Below are positions 25,011 to 33,412 of a stretch of 64,000 nucleotides of DNA, one piece after another. Source of the stretch: Hymenobacter sp. DG25A (GTDB lineage: Bacteria > Bacteroidota > Bacteroidia > Cytophagales > Hymenobacteraceae); contig NZ_CP012623.1 in assembly GCF_001280305.1 (NCBI RefSeq), positions 3,596,001 to 3,660,000 of the forward strand, read 5' to 3'. Positions within the stretch are counted from its first letter, which is position 1; each line of letters starts with the position of its first letter. The notes beneath the pieces were generated by a model, which made no database searches, was not told where the DNA came from, and saw only the letters and a list, made by a program, of their open reading frames with translations. The translations under genes and the position numbers were made by a program.

Positions 25011-25382
25011 ATGAAACTCAGCAACCTACTATTCCTGCCAGCAGCGTTTATGTTGCTGACTGCACCGTCTGGGCTGGCCCAGACCCGGAAGGCTACCAAA
25101 CCTGCCTATCACCGCAGTAGCAGCACGCACCCAAAACCCCGGGCCGGTGCGTACTCCCGCCACGATGCTTCTAAACGCCGTGGTGAAGAACACCTGCAGC
25201 TGGCCCCCGGTATGCGGCTGAATATGCCCAGCCCGCCCACCACGGATTATATGGGCCGCCCGCTGAAAAAGAAGCCCGCCAAACCCGTTTCCGGCGCTTC
25301 CAGCTTATCCTCCAAAGCCGGAAGTGCCCCCGCCGTTAAACGTCCGACCACTACGCCCCGGAAATCCCCTAAAAAGCGCTGA
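25011..25382 (+). CDS. Small basic secreted protein with APG/TTDY motif
   Basis: The 123-residue protein has a signal peptide (to about residue 24, APSGLAQ) and a very basic mature part (many Lys, Arg, Ser, Pro). Its centre reads LAPGMRLNMPSPPTTDYMGR followed by PLKKKP, which resembles VAPGF..VTTDYRGRPI in the preceding gene, so the two are likely paralogues that kept one motif. Function is unknown; the charge suggests binding to an anionic polymer such as surface polysaccharide or nucleic acid (inference). It is separated from its neighbour by a terminator. Confidence 0.7.
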   Translation: MKLSNLLFLPAAFMLLTAPSGLAQTRKATKPAYHRSSSTHPKPRAGAYSRHDASKRRGEEHLQLAPGMRLNMPSPPTTDYMGRPLKKKPAKPVSGASSLSSKAGSAPAVKRPTTTPRKSPKKR

Positions 25383-25404
25383 TACGGCGGCTGTATTCCT
25401 CTTC

Positions 25405-26688
25405 TTAAACCGATGCGCTGACCTCTTCCGAATCGGAAGTAGCGGCTACGCTGTCCTGGGAGTGGTAACGGAGGGTGCTGCTGTTTTCGGGACGCAATAC
25501 TTCCTGTGCTGCGGCCAAAATTGCCTCGGGCGTTACGGCCTGAATCTGGGCACTTTCCTGGTTGATTAAATCGGCATTGCCCATCAGCTTGCAGTAGGCC
25601 AGGTTCATGGCCCGGTTCAGGAGCTCAATTTCTCCGAATACAATACTGGCTTCGGCCTGATTTTTTACTTTCTCCAGCTCTTCGCTGCCTACCGGGGTGG
25701 TGCGCAGCTCGGCTACTACCTTTTCTACGGCGGCCTCGGCCTGCTCCAGCGAAACCCCGGCGTTCAGGCGGCCGCTAACCACCACCAGCCCGGGCTCCAG
25801 GGAGCCCGTAACGGAGGCAGAAATAGAGTTAAACAACGGCTCGTCCTTCACCAGCTGCTGATACAGGCGGGAGGATTTGCCCCGGCCCAGCACGTCGCTC
25901 AGCAAATCGACGGTGTAATAAGCGTCATCGGTGCGGGCGGGCATGTGGTACACTTTGTAGAAGGCGTTCAGAGGCACATCGGCGGTTACATCCAGTGTGC
26001 GGGCCTGGGTCTGGCGCGGCTCCTGGGGCAGGTTGCGCTCGTAGCGGGTGCCGCCCGGAATGGGGCCAAACCATTTTTCAGCCAGGCGCTGGGCCTCGGC
26101 CCGGGTAACGGCCCCGGCTACCACCAGAATGGCGTTGGCGGGCGAGTAGTGCTTGGTAAAGAAGTTGCGCACCTGCTGCATGGTGGCTTCTTCTATATGG
26201 CTGATTTCCTTGCCAATAGTGGCCCAGTTGTAGGGGTGCACCTGGTAGGCGAGGGGGCGCAGCTTCAGCCACACGTCGCCGTAGGGCTGGTTGAGGTAAT
26301 TCTGCTTGAACTCTTCCACCACTACCTTGCGCTGCACTTCCAGCCCGTTTTCGGAGAAGGCCAGGCTTAGCATTCGGTCAGATTCCAGCCAAAAACCGGT
26401 TTCAATGTTGGCGGCGGGCAGCGTGAGGTAATAGTTAGTGATATCGGGGGAGGTGAAGGCATTGTTCTCGCCGCCCACCAGCTGCAGGGGCTCGTCGTAG
26501 CTGGGGATATTCACCGAGCCCGAGAACATCAGGTGCTCAAACAAGTGCGCAAAGCCCGTGTGGGCCGGGTCTTCGTCGCGCGAGCCTACATTATAGAGAA
26601 TATTAAGCACCGCCATGGGCGTGCTGTGGTCTTCGTGTACAATGCAGCGCAGGCCGTTATCGAGGGTGAATTCTTCGAAATGAATCAT
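25405..26688 (-). CDS. M16-family zinc metallopeptidase
   Basis: The 427-residue protein has the inverted zinc motif HLFEH (48-52) in GFAHLFEHLMFSGS, with the third zinc ligand expected among the glutamates near residues 127-133 (VVVEEFKQN). It contains one active M16 domain and one M16C-type domain (DVTADVPLNAFYKVYHMPA, LSDVLGRGKSSRLYQQLV). There is no signal peptide, so it is cytoplasmic. Such enzymes degrade oligopeptides or process precursors. Many Bacteroidota encode a second, inactive M16 partner beside it; none is present here. Confidence 0.9.
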   Translation of the reverse strand: MIHFEEFTLDNGLRCIVHEDHSTPMAVLNILYNVGSRDEDPAHTGFAHLFEHLMFSGSVNIPSYDEPLQLVGGENNAFTSPDITNYYLTLPAANIETGFWLESDRMLSLAFSENGLEVQRKVVVEEFKQNYLNQPYGDVWLKLRPLAYQVHPYNWATIGKEISHIEEATMQQVRNFFTKHYSPANAILVVAGAVTRAEAQRLAEKWFGPIPGGTRYERNLPQEPRQTQARTLDVTADVPLNAFYKVYHMPARTDDAYYTVDLLSDVLGRGKSSRLYQQLVKDEPLFNSISASVTGSLEPGLVVVSGRLNAGVSLEQAEAAVEKVVAELRTTPVGSEELEKVKNQAEASIVFGEIELLNRAMNLAYCKLMGNADLINQESAQIQAVTPEAILAAAQEVLRPENSSTLRYHSQDSVAATSDSEEVSASV

Positions 26689-26732
26689 AGGAGGGTGAGG
26701 CAGCAGGTGAGCCAGAGCGTAGGTTTACTCAA

Positions 26733-26774
26733 CCGGCCGCCCGAATCAGAAGTTTTCTACTGATGGGCGGCCGG
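26733..26774. terminator. Hairpin downstream of the SusC-like receptor gene
   Basis: Arms CCGGCCGCCC (26733-26742) and GGGCGGCCGG (26765-26774), extended inside by ATCAG/CTGAT. There is no T run on the minus strand, so a terminator role is likely but not certain. Confidence 0.45.
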
Positions 26775-26818
26775 AAGGGCAAGTTCGGAAGATGTACGGC
26801 AATTCCCAGCCGAGAGGT

Positions 26819-29443
26819 TTATAACGTGGCCTGCACACCCAGAAGGAAAGTGCGGGCGGTGGGGTAAGCGCCGTTATCGAGGCCAGCCTGCTGGCTATCG
26901 GCACCGGCGCTGCTCACGTTGGGGTCAAAGCCACGGTATTTAGACAGTACCAGCAGGTTGTGGCCACCAGCCCAAAGCGTGAGGCTGCGACTGTCTTTTT
27001 CCCAAAGCTTGTAGTGTGCCGTCAGGCTGGTGAGCCGCACATGGTTGCCCGATTGCAGTGTGAAGTCACTGTCCATCCTCGGGAAGGCTCCTAAGCGGGG
27101 TACTGTGGCGGTAGGGTTTTCGGGAGTCCAGTAATTGAGAGTGTTACGGGTGCTGTTGGTATAAGTATTAGCGGAGTTCAGTAGGTACAGATACGAGGTT
27201 TGCTGCTGATAGCCGAACATGCCATCGAGCTGTGCCTGCAGACGGAAGCGCCCTACCTGCAGGTTTTGGCCCATAGAGAGGAGTTGGTGCGGCAAGCCAC
27301 TACCAAGGTCTTGGCCATCCTCGTAATTAAAGCGGCCATCCTGATTCACGTCCACGTAGCGGGGTAGTCCGTTGGTATCCGGGCCAGTGTACTGCAGAGT
27401 GTAGAAAGTGGATAGAGGATGGCCGTCGCGGATTTGCTGATTCTGGTTGGAGCGGTAATTCTCCAATTCATCGGCCTGGAAGCGGTTCTGGTTGAAGGCA
27501 GCGGATAGCGAGGTAATGCCTCGCAGGCGGCCTGCCTGCCACTGGCCGGTGGCCGTCAGCTCTAGGCCCCGGTTGCGAAGCTGGCCGTAGGTGGGCGTTG
27601 CCGGGGTTGGCATGTTACCAAAAATAATTTCTGGGCGGCCCAGCACGCGGGTATTCCGGTGGTAGGCTGTGGAGCTGAGTGTGAGGCGGTCCTGCCACAG
27701 ACCCATCGTAAGGCCCACCTCCTGTTGCCGAGTAAGCTCATCAAGCGGCAAATACCGGTAACTGAAGCCCCCAGACCCTGGCACAGCCTGCATGAGATAG
27801 GCACCGGTGGCAAATTGACCGGCGTTGGAAGTATGGCCCCACCCGGCCCAGGCCTCTAGTGTGCTCAGCAGGGGCAGTTGCTGTAGCCAGGCTTCGCGGC
27901 CGGCGTGCCATTTTACCTGGGCAGCTGGTAGATACTGTAAGTTCTTACCCCCGAATGGGAGAAGCATGGCGTCGCGGCGCAGGCTCAGGTTGGCTTCGTA
28001 GCGTTCTTTCCATTGATAAGAGCCAGTGAGATGGTAAGCCGTTAGGCGGTATGGCATATGGCTCCCGTAGTAGTTGAGCAGTTTTTCCTCCCCTCGATAC
28101 TGCTGGCGGGCTTGGTCCTGTTGCTGGCTCTGGCGCTGCGCGGCCACGCCTACTTGCACCTGGTGGCGGCCGAAGGTGTGATGGAAGCGCATGGCCGGCA
28201 GCACCGTCCATTGCCGGTATTCGGCCTCCTGCTCCAGCACCCGGCCGGCTGGCTGGCTGTACCAGGATGCCTGGTAGCCCGTCATTTTTTGGTTGATGTG
28301 CTCCTCGCTGCCGCGCATTTCCAGCGTGAGGAATGGCAGCACGGTATAGCGCAGGTGCAACTGGCCCAGCAGGTAGCGCTGGCGGGGCGTGCGGTAGGTA
28401 AGCAGAGCTTCGCGCAACGGATTATTAAAGTTGAGTTCGGGTTCCGCCAGCTCGCCAGTGACAGTGCGGGCCGGTTGGGTGGGCACAGCCAGTACCATAC
28501 TGGTTGTCAAGTTATCGGCTAGCAGGCGGGCCTGCTGCTCGCTGGTAGAGAGTGTGCCGCGCAGCATAAGCTTAGGCGTGAACTGGTGCTCGACAGTGGC
28601 CCGCAGGTTGAACGAGCGCAGGCGGGAGTTTTGCAGAATGCCCTGTTGCTGCCCATAGGCGGCGCTGGTGTAGTACACGGTACGGCCCTTGCCGCCCTGT
28701 AACGCTACCTGCTGGTGGTGCACACCGGCCGTGCGCAGCAACTCTCGTTGCCAATCCGTGCCCTGCCCAAAGGCGGCTATCTGTTCGGGAGTGTATTTGG
28801 GGTCGCCGCCGAAGTTGGCGGCAGCCTCATTTACCAGGCCGGCATACTCGGGGGCGTTCAGCAGATTGTAGCGGAAACGAGCCTGTTGCACCCCACCGTA
28901 GCCGTTGTAGGTAAGTCGCGGCTTGCCGTTCTGCCCATTGCGGGTGGTAATGCGGATAACGCCGTTCATGCCCTGCGCGCCGTATTCGGCGGTTTCATAC
29001 GCCCCTTTTAGTATTTCCAGCGACAGGATATCCTCCGGAGCAAGGGTCAGCGTGGGGTTTAGCTCGTAGGAGTAGGGGGGCGTATCCGGGTTCTGATCCT
29101 GCCATATCTGGGTGTGGTGCTGCCACACCGGGAGTCCATCCAGCACATACAGGGGCTGCACGTTACGGCCCATACTGGCTGCTCCCCGAATGCGCACCAC
29201 AGCCGGGGCGCCAGGAGCGCCGGAGTAGGGAGTTACCTGCACGCCGGCCACTTGGCGCAGCTGCTCTTGGAAGGGTGTGCCCGGAATAAGCGAATGCCCA
29301 GCCGCCGTATCGGGGAGGGCGGCGTTAGCTGTAATAATGCGTCCGGGTTTAATTGCCGGAGGGAAAACCAGCGAATCTACCTGTTGGGCAAGAGCTACTG
29401 GGGCAATAAAAAGCAGCGAGATAAGCGGTAATAGTTGGGGCAT
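26819..29443 (-). CDS. SusC/RagA-like TonB-dependent outer-membrane receptor
   Basis: The 874-residue protein has a signal peptide (to about residue 20), a plug domain (GTPFQEQLRQVAGVQVTPYSGAPGAP, VVRIRGAASMGRNVQPLYVLDGLPV, LEILKGAYETAEYGAQGMNGVIRITT) and a C-terminal beta-barrel. SusC-type features include YVLDGLPV and EYGAQGMNGVI, and the barrel ends in LGVQATL with a terminal hydrophobic residue. It lacks the usual N-terminal carboxypeptidase-like domain and no SusD gene is next to it, so the substrate is unknown and it may work alone. It diverges from the E1 fusion gene with about 138 bases between start codons. Confidence 0.87.
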   Translation of the reverse strand: MPQLLPLISLLFIAPVALAQQVDSLVFPPAIKPGRIITANAALPDTAAGHSLIPGTPFQEQLRQVAGVQVTPYSGAPGAPAVVRIRGAASMGRNVQPLYVLDGLPVWQHHTQIWQDQNPDTPPYSYELNPTLTLAPEDILSLEILKGAYETAEYGAQGMNGVIRITTRNGQNGKPRLTYNGYGGVQQARFRYNLLNAPEYAGLVNEAAANFGGDPKYTPEQIAAFGQGTDWQRELLRTAGVHHQQVALQGGKGRTVYYTSAAYGQQQGILQNSRLRSFNLRATVEHQFTPKLMLRGTLSTSEQQARLLADNLTTSMVLAVPTQPARTVTGELAEPELNFNNPLREALLTYRTPRQRYLLGQLHLRYTVLPFLTLEMRGSEEHINQKMTGYQASWYSQPAGRVLEQEAEYRQWTVLPAMRFHHTFGRHQVQVGVAAQRQSQQQDQARQQYRGEEKLLNYYGSHMPYRLTAYHLTGSYQWKERYEANLSLRRDAMLLPFGGKNLQYLPAAQVKWHAGREAWLQQLPLLSTLEAWAGWGHTSNAGQFATGAYLMQAVPGSGGFSYRYLPLDELTRQQEVGLTMGLWQDRLTLSSTAYHRNTRVLGRPEIIFGNMPTPATPTYGQLRNRGLELTATGQWQAGRLRGITSLSAAFNQNRFQADELENYRSNQNQQIRDGHPLSTFYTLQYTGPDTNGLPRYVDVNQDGRFNYEDGQDLGSGLPHQLLSMGQNLQVGRFRLQAQLDGMFGYQQQTSYLYLLNSANTYTNSTRNTLNYWTPENPTATVPRLGAFPRMDSDFTLQSGNHVRLTSLTAHYKLWEKDSRSLTLWAGGHNLLVLSKYRGFDPNVSSAGADSQQAGLDNGAYPTARTFLLGVQATL

Positions 29444-29542
29444 AGAAAATATATAGGGAAGAAATCAGCGCCGAAGATAGAAGCTGCCCACCCCCATATT
29501 TCAGAAAGCTCTATAGATAATTTTCCTTCCGACCCAAACCCG

Positions 29543-29550
29543 TACTTTTG
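29543..29550 (+). promoter_or_regulatory. -7 promoter element of the E1 fusion gene
   Basis: TACTTTTG matches TAnnTTTG exactly, 31 bases before the ATG at 29582. Confidence 0.55.
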
Positions 29551-29581
29551 GCGCCATCATCTTCCCACCCGCCTGCTTTCC

Positions 29582-31561
29582 ATGAACTTCGACCGTAAGG
29601 ACTACTCCAACGACCAGCTTCTCCACCTGTACCAGGGCCTGCTGAAACCACGGATGATTGAAGAAAAAATGCTCATTCTGCTGCGGCAGGGCAAAGTGAG
29701 CAAGTGGTTTTCGGGCATCGGGCAGGAAGCCATTTCGGTGGGCAGCACCCTGGCGCTGGACGAGGATGAGTACATCCTGCCCCTGCACCGCAACCTGGGC
29801 GTGTTCACCGGCCGCAACGTGCCGCTAGACCGCCTCTTTGCGCAGTGGCAGGGCAAAACTACCGGCTACACCAAAGGCCGCGACCGGAGCTTCCACTTCG
29901 GCACCAACGAGCACCACATTGTGGGCATGATTTCCCACCTCGGCCCGCAGCTGGCCGTGGCCGGCGGCATTGCCCTAGCAGATCTGCTGGACCGCCGCAA
30001 TAAAATCACCGTTACCTACAGTGGCGACGGTGGTGCTTCGGAAGGGGATTTCCACGAGGCCCTGAACGTGGCCGCCGTGTGGCAGCTGCCCGTCATCTTC
30101 ATCATTGAAAACAACGGCTACGGCCTGAGCACCCCCAGCCGCGAGCAGTTCCGCTTCCGCTATTTCATTGATAAAGGCCCCGCCTACGGCATGGAGGCCG
30201 TGCAGGTAGATGGCAACAACGTGCTGGAAGTGTATGATACCGTGCGCCGCCTGGCCGAGGACCTGCGCCAGAACCCGCGCCCCGTGCTGCTGGAGGCGCT
30301 TACCTTCCGTATGCGCGGCCACGAGGAAGCCTCTGGCACCAAGTACGTGCCGCAGGAGCTGTTTGAGGAGTGGGCCCAGAAAGACCCGGTGCAGAACTAT
30401 GAAAACTGGCTGATGGAGCAGGGTATTCTGAGCGAAACCGCCCGCCACCAGTTCCGCGAAAAAATCAAAGCCGAAATTGAAGAAGGCCTGCGCGTGGCCG
30501 ATGCCGTGCCCATGCCTACGGCCAGCCTGCAGGAAGAAATTGCGGATATGTACCGCCCCTTCGCGGCCCCCGACCGCGCCCCTGCCGCCGATGCGCCCGC
30601 TACCGACAAGCGCTTTGTGGATGCCATTTCCGATGGCCTGCGTCAGAGCATGGAGGAGTATCCCGAGCTGGTGCTGATGGGCCAGGATATTGCTGACTAT
30701 GGCGGCGTATTTAAAGTAACGGAAGGCTTTGTAGCCCAGTTTGGCAAGGAGCGGGTGCGCAACACGCCCCTCTGCGAGTCGGCTATTGTGGGAGCCGGTC
30801 TGGGTCTGAGCATCAAGGGCAAGAAGGCCATGGTGGAAATGCAGTTTGCTGATTTCGTGACCTGCGGCTTCAACCAGATTGTGAATAACCTGGCCAAGAG
30901 CCATTACCGCTGGGGCCAGAACGCCGATGTGGTGGTGCGCATGCCCACTGGCGCCGGCTCGGCAGCCGGTCCGTTTCACTCCCAGAGCAACGAGGCGTGG
31001 TTTACCCACACGCCCGGCCTGAAAGTGGTGTACCCCAGCAACCCGCACGATGCCAAAGGCCTGCTGTGCGCGGCCATCGAAGACCCCAACCCGGTGATGT
31101 ACTTCGAGCACAAAATGCTCTACCGCAGCATCAGCGGCCCCGTGCCCGATGGCTATTATACCACGCCCATTGGCAAAGCCGCCCTGATCCGGGAGGGTGA
31201 GGAGCTCAGCATCATTACCTACGGCATGGGCGTGCACTGGGCCACCGCGCTGGCCGCCGAGCTGAACCTGGATTGCGACATTCTGGACCTGCGCACTTTG
31301 TTGCCCTGGGACGAGGAAGCCGTGCGCCAGACGGTGGAGAAAAACGGCCGCGTCATTATCCTGCACGAAGACACGCTCACGGGCGGCATCGGGGGAGAAC
31401 TGGCCGCCTGGATTGCCGAGCACTGCTTCGAGAGCCTGGACGCACCCGTGCAGCGCGTGGCTTCCCTGGATACCGCCATTCCGTTTGCGCCGCCCCTGGA
31501 AAAGCAGTTCCTGCCCCAGCAGCGTCTGCGCGAAACGGTAGAGAAGCTCCGCAACTATTAA
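29582..31561 (+). CDS. 2-oxoacid dehydrogenase E1, alpha and beta subunits fused (branched-chain type)
   Basis: This 659-residue protein joins the two E1 subunits of a thiamine-diphosphate 2-oxoacid dehydrogenase. Residues 1 to about 330 are the alpha part with the ThDP motif GDGGASEGD...ENN, HFGTNEHHIVGMISHLGPQ and GHEEASGTKYVP. The beta part starts near DKRFVDAISDGLRQ and has GQDIADYGGVFKVTEGF, ESAIVGAGLGLS and MPTGAGSAAGPFHSQSNEAWF. Sequence is closest to 2-oxoisovalerate dehydrogenase. The frame opens at 29435, but the promoter motif and the family start favour ATG 29582. E2 and E3 are not adjacent. The lipoyl synthase gene lies 2.7 kb downstream. Confidence 0.9.
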   Translation: MNFDRKDYSNDQLLHLYQGLLKPRMIEEKMLILLRQGKVSKWFSGIGQEAISVGSTLALDEDEYILPLHRNLGVFTGRNVPLDRLFAQWQGKTTGYTKGRDRSFHFGTNEHHIVGMISHLGPQLAVAGGIALADLLDRRNKITVTYSGDGGASEGDFHEALNVAAVWQLPVIFIIENNGYGLSTPSREQFRFRYFIDKGPAYGMEAVQVDGNNVLEVYDTVRRLAEDLRQNPRPVLLEALTFRMRGHEEASGTKYVPQELFEEWAQKDPVQNYENWLMEQGILSETARHQFREKIKAEIEEGLRVADAVPMPTASLQEEIADMYRPFAAPDRAPAADAPATDKRFVDAISDGLRQSMEEYPELVLMGQDIADYGGVFKVTEGFVAQFGKERVRNTPLCESAIVGAGLGLSIKGKKAMVEMQFADFVTCGFNQIVNNLAKSHYRWGQNADVVVRMPTGAGSAAGPFHSQSNEAWFTHTPGLKVVYPSNPHDAKGLLCAAIEDPNPVMYFEHKMLYRSISGPVPDGYYTTPIGKAALIREGEELSIITYGMGVHWATALAAELNLDCDILDLRTLLPWDEEAVRQTVEKNGRVIILHEDTLTGGIGGELAAWIAEHCFESLDAPVQRVASLDTAIPFAPPLEKQFLPQQRLRETVEKLRNY

Positions 31562-31574
31562 AGCGTAGCGCCAA

Positions 31575-31685
31575 CAAGTGTAGCGCGAAGCGCCGGCTTC
31601 GCGCACGAGCGCAGCGAGTAGCAGGCGTCTGCATACGTTAGAACTCGCTCTGCTCGTGCGCGAAGCCGGCGCTTCGCGCTACTTG
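31575..31685. repeat. 111-bp intergenic palindrome, element 4
   Basis: Perfect 30-base arms (31581-31610 and 31652-31681), extended on both sides with mismatches, surround a 41-base centre. Each arm is itself a hairpin: GCGCGAAGC (31583-31591) pairs with GCTTCGCGC (31596-31604) over a GCCG loop. The architecture is that of elements 1-3 with unrelated sequence. It fills the gap after the E1 fusion gene and before a lipoprotein gene. Confidence 0.88.
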
Positions 31686-31724
31686 CGTATCTTACCAATT
31701 GATTTTGCCCGGATAGTAGCCCCC

Positions 31725-32027
31725 ATGCAGTTTTTCTCTTCTCTTAAGGTTGGTCAGTTCTTGAGTTTGCTGGTGCTGGCGTGCGCGCTAATGCTGGGCA
31801 CGGGCTGCCACCGCTACCGTATTCCCAGCCCCAAGGGGCCGCCGCAGCCCAAGGTAAAGCTGGGAAAGGCTGGCAAAAACGGCACGGGTATGTCGGCGGC
31901 CGTGGCAGAGCTCAAAACGCCCAAAAAGAGCTTTGACAAGCAGGGCCTCTTGAAGCAAAAAAAGTATGAGCGCCGCAAGCTGAAGCACAAAGTGGGGCAG
32001 CGCAAGTTTATGGGTATCGTTTTCTAA
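31725..32027 (+). CDS. Small basic lipoprotein (100 aa)
   Basis: The product has a lipoprotein signal with Cys28 in LGTGCHRYRI, then a short Pro/Lys-rich part (PSPKGPPQPKVKLGKAGK) and a very basic C-terminal stretch (KQKKYERRKLKHKVGQRKF). I recognise no family. The frame opens further upstream inside the palindrome, but ATG 31725 gives a proper signal peptide. The protein is likely membrane anchored with a charged tail. It stands alone before another small secreted protein gene on the same strand. Confidence 0.7.
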   Translation: MQFFSSLKVGQFLSLLVLACALMLGTGCHRYRIPSPKGPPQPKVKLGKAGKNGTGMSAAVAELKTPKKSFDKQGLLKQKKYERRKLKHKVGQRKFMGIVF

Positions 32028-32119
32028 ACCAATTCATTGCCCGGTCGGTTGGCCATCTACGTATACCTCGCAGGCCTCTCCCGGATTTTACGTTCTGCTA
32101 TTTCGTATTCTCTACCACC

Positions 32120-32488
32120 ATGGCTTTTCGCACGTTTTTCACCGCAGGGGTGTTGCTGGCTCTGACCAGCTGGCTTACGATGGCTCCGGCCTGCGCCCAA
32201 ACCAGCTATTCCAGCCCGGCGCAGCAACGAGCCGAAAACCGGAAAGCTCTCCGGGACGCCCGCCGGATCCAAACGCCCTACCAGGACTCGCATCTGGCCG
32301 TGACGCGGGAAACGTTTAGAGACGGGAACAGCGGCAACCAGAAAGCCCGGCCAAACGATGGCCGGGAGAAATATAAGTTCGACCACGAAGGGATTCCGCG
32401 CGTAAGCGTGCCCATGTCGGCCATGCTGCCCCAGCACTGGCTGCGAATACCGAAGAAACCTTTGAAGAAGTCTACCACCACTCCATGA
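32120..32488 (+). CDS. Hypothetical secreted protein upstream of ytxJ
   Basis: The 122-residue product has a signal peptide (to about residue 27, MAPACAQ) and a charged mature part (ENRKALRDARRIQTPYQDS, DGREKYKFDHEGIPRVSVP). No domain is recognised. Its stop overlaps the ytxJ start in ATGA, so the two are co-translated. This coupling suggests a link to thiol redox work, but the mature protein has no cysteine, so any such role is indirect (inference). Confidence 0.7.
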   Translation: MAFRTFFTAGVLLALTSWLTMAPACAQTSYSSPAQQRAENRKALRDARRIQTPYQDSHLAVTRETFRDGNSGNQKARPNDGREKYKFDHEGIPRVSVPMSAMLPQHWLRIPKKPLKKSTTTP

Positions 32489-32823
32489 ATTCCTGGATTC
32501 AACTAACCCAACCAGAACAGCTGGTCGATATCGTTCGCGAATCAGAAGAGCAGACTGTTCTTATTTTCAAGCACAGCACTAGCTGCTCCATTAGTGCCGC
32601 CGCCAAAAGCCGCCTGGAGCGCCAGTGGGCCGATGCCGGTCTGTCGAATGTAAAAATGTACTACTTGGATTTACTGCGCTTCCGCCCTATCTCCAATGAA
32701 ATTGCCGAGAAGTTTGGCGTGCGCCATGAGTCGCCCCAGTTGCTGCTCATCAAGCAGGGCGAGTGCCGCTACGATGCCTCGCACATGGGCATCCGCCTGA
32801 GCGACGTGCAAAGCCAGCTCTAG
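32485..32823 (+). CDS. ytxJ: Bacillithiol-system redox-active protein YtxJ
   Basis: YtxJ is a small thioredoxin-fold protein with a single active-site cysteine, thought to remove bacillithiol from proteins (a bacilliredoxin-like role). The 112-residue sequence has VLIFKHSTSCSISAAAK with the redox cysteine in the TSCS context, YYLDLLRFRPISNEIAEKFGVRHESPQLLLI with the cis-proline (SPQ), and a DASHMGIRLSDV end typical of the family. It overlaps the preceding gene by 4 bases. With BshC at 1.8 kb it shows that this organism makes and uses bacillithiol. Confidence 0.9.
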   Translation: MNSWIQLTQPEQLVDIVRESEEQTVLIFKHSTSCSISAAAKSRLERQWADAGLSNVKMYYLDLLRFRPISNEIAEKFGVRHESPQLLLIKQGECRYDASHMGIRLSDVQSQL

Positions 32824-32846
32824 AAAAGCCCTGACGCTACAAACAA

Positions 32847-32890
32847 AACGCCCCGCGCTGAATTCCTTAGGGAAATCGGCGCGGGGCGTT
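32847..32890. terminator. Bidirectional terminator between ytxJ and the OsmC gene
   Basis: Arms AACGCCCCGCGC (32847-32858) and GCGCGGGGCGTT (32879-32890) form a 12-bp GC-rich stem. On the minus strand it runs into TTTTGTTTG after the OsmC gene. Confidence 0.8.
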
Positions 32891-32917
32891 GCTATACGGA
32901 ACCTGGCAGAACCAGCG

Positions 32918-33325
32918 TTACCGGTCGTAGGTGAACTGAACCTGCTGCTGTATTTCGGGGTTCAGACTAAGGGCTACCGGGCACGTACGGGCCGCATTTT
33001 CCAGGATGGTGCGTTCTTTGGCCGGCAAGGCAGCGGGCATATGAAAGTGCACATCTACCTGGGCAATGCGCCGGGGCTCGGCACTCATATGCTTGGTTAC
33101 TTCGAAGGTGGTGCCGGTTAAATCTACTTCGTGGCGGTTGGCCACGATGCCCATAATCGTCATCATGCATGAGCCCAGCGCCGTACTAACCAGGTCGGTG
33201 GGGGAGAAGGCCTCGCCCCGGCCGTGGTTATCCACGGGGGCGTCGGTCAGAATGGTGTTGCCGGAAGCTACGTGTGTAGCTTCGGTGCGCAAATTGCCGG
33301 CGTATTGAGCGGTGGCGGTTGACAT
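32918..33325 (-). CDS. OsmC/Ohr-family protein
   Basis: The 135-residue protein is an OsmC-type thiol peroxidase fold: DAPVDNHGRGEAFSPTDLVSTALGSCMMTIMGIVA carries the first conserved cysteine and RTCPVALSLNPEI the second. OsmC/Ohr proteins reduce organic hydroperoxides with these two cysteines. The YhfA-like subgroup is equally possible, since the sequence TALGSCMMT is shared. It converges on ytxJ, another thiol-redox gene, across a shared terminator. Confidence 0.87.
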   Translation of the reverse strand: MSTATAQYAGNLRTEATHVASGNTILTDAPVDNHGRGEAFSPTDLVSTALGSCMMTIMGIVANRHEVDLTGTTFEVTKHMSAEPRRIAQVDVHFHMPAALPAKERTILENAARTCPVALSLNPEIQQQVQFTYDR

Positions 33326-33412
33326 GGGCTATGAAATAGAGCTAGACGAATGGTGGTAAATTTACGTACTTTCGAGAAGTCACGCCGGGCCGGGTTGGCC
33401 TGTGGCGGTTGG

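Noticed and set aside
26819..29443. Receptor considered part of a second glycan locus
   Set aside because: No SusD, enzyme or regulator is adjacent; its neighbours are an M16 peptidase and the E1 fusion.
29975..31606. Long open frame opposite the E1 fusion (543 codons)
   Set aside because: It starts inside the palindrome at 31575-31685 and is the shadow of a well-identified gene.
31656..31724. N-terminal extension of the small lipoprotein starting MREAGASRY
   Set aside because: It is encoded by the arm of a palindrome, and the same peptide appears on the other strand from the other arm.
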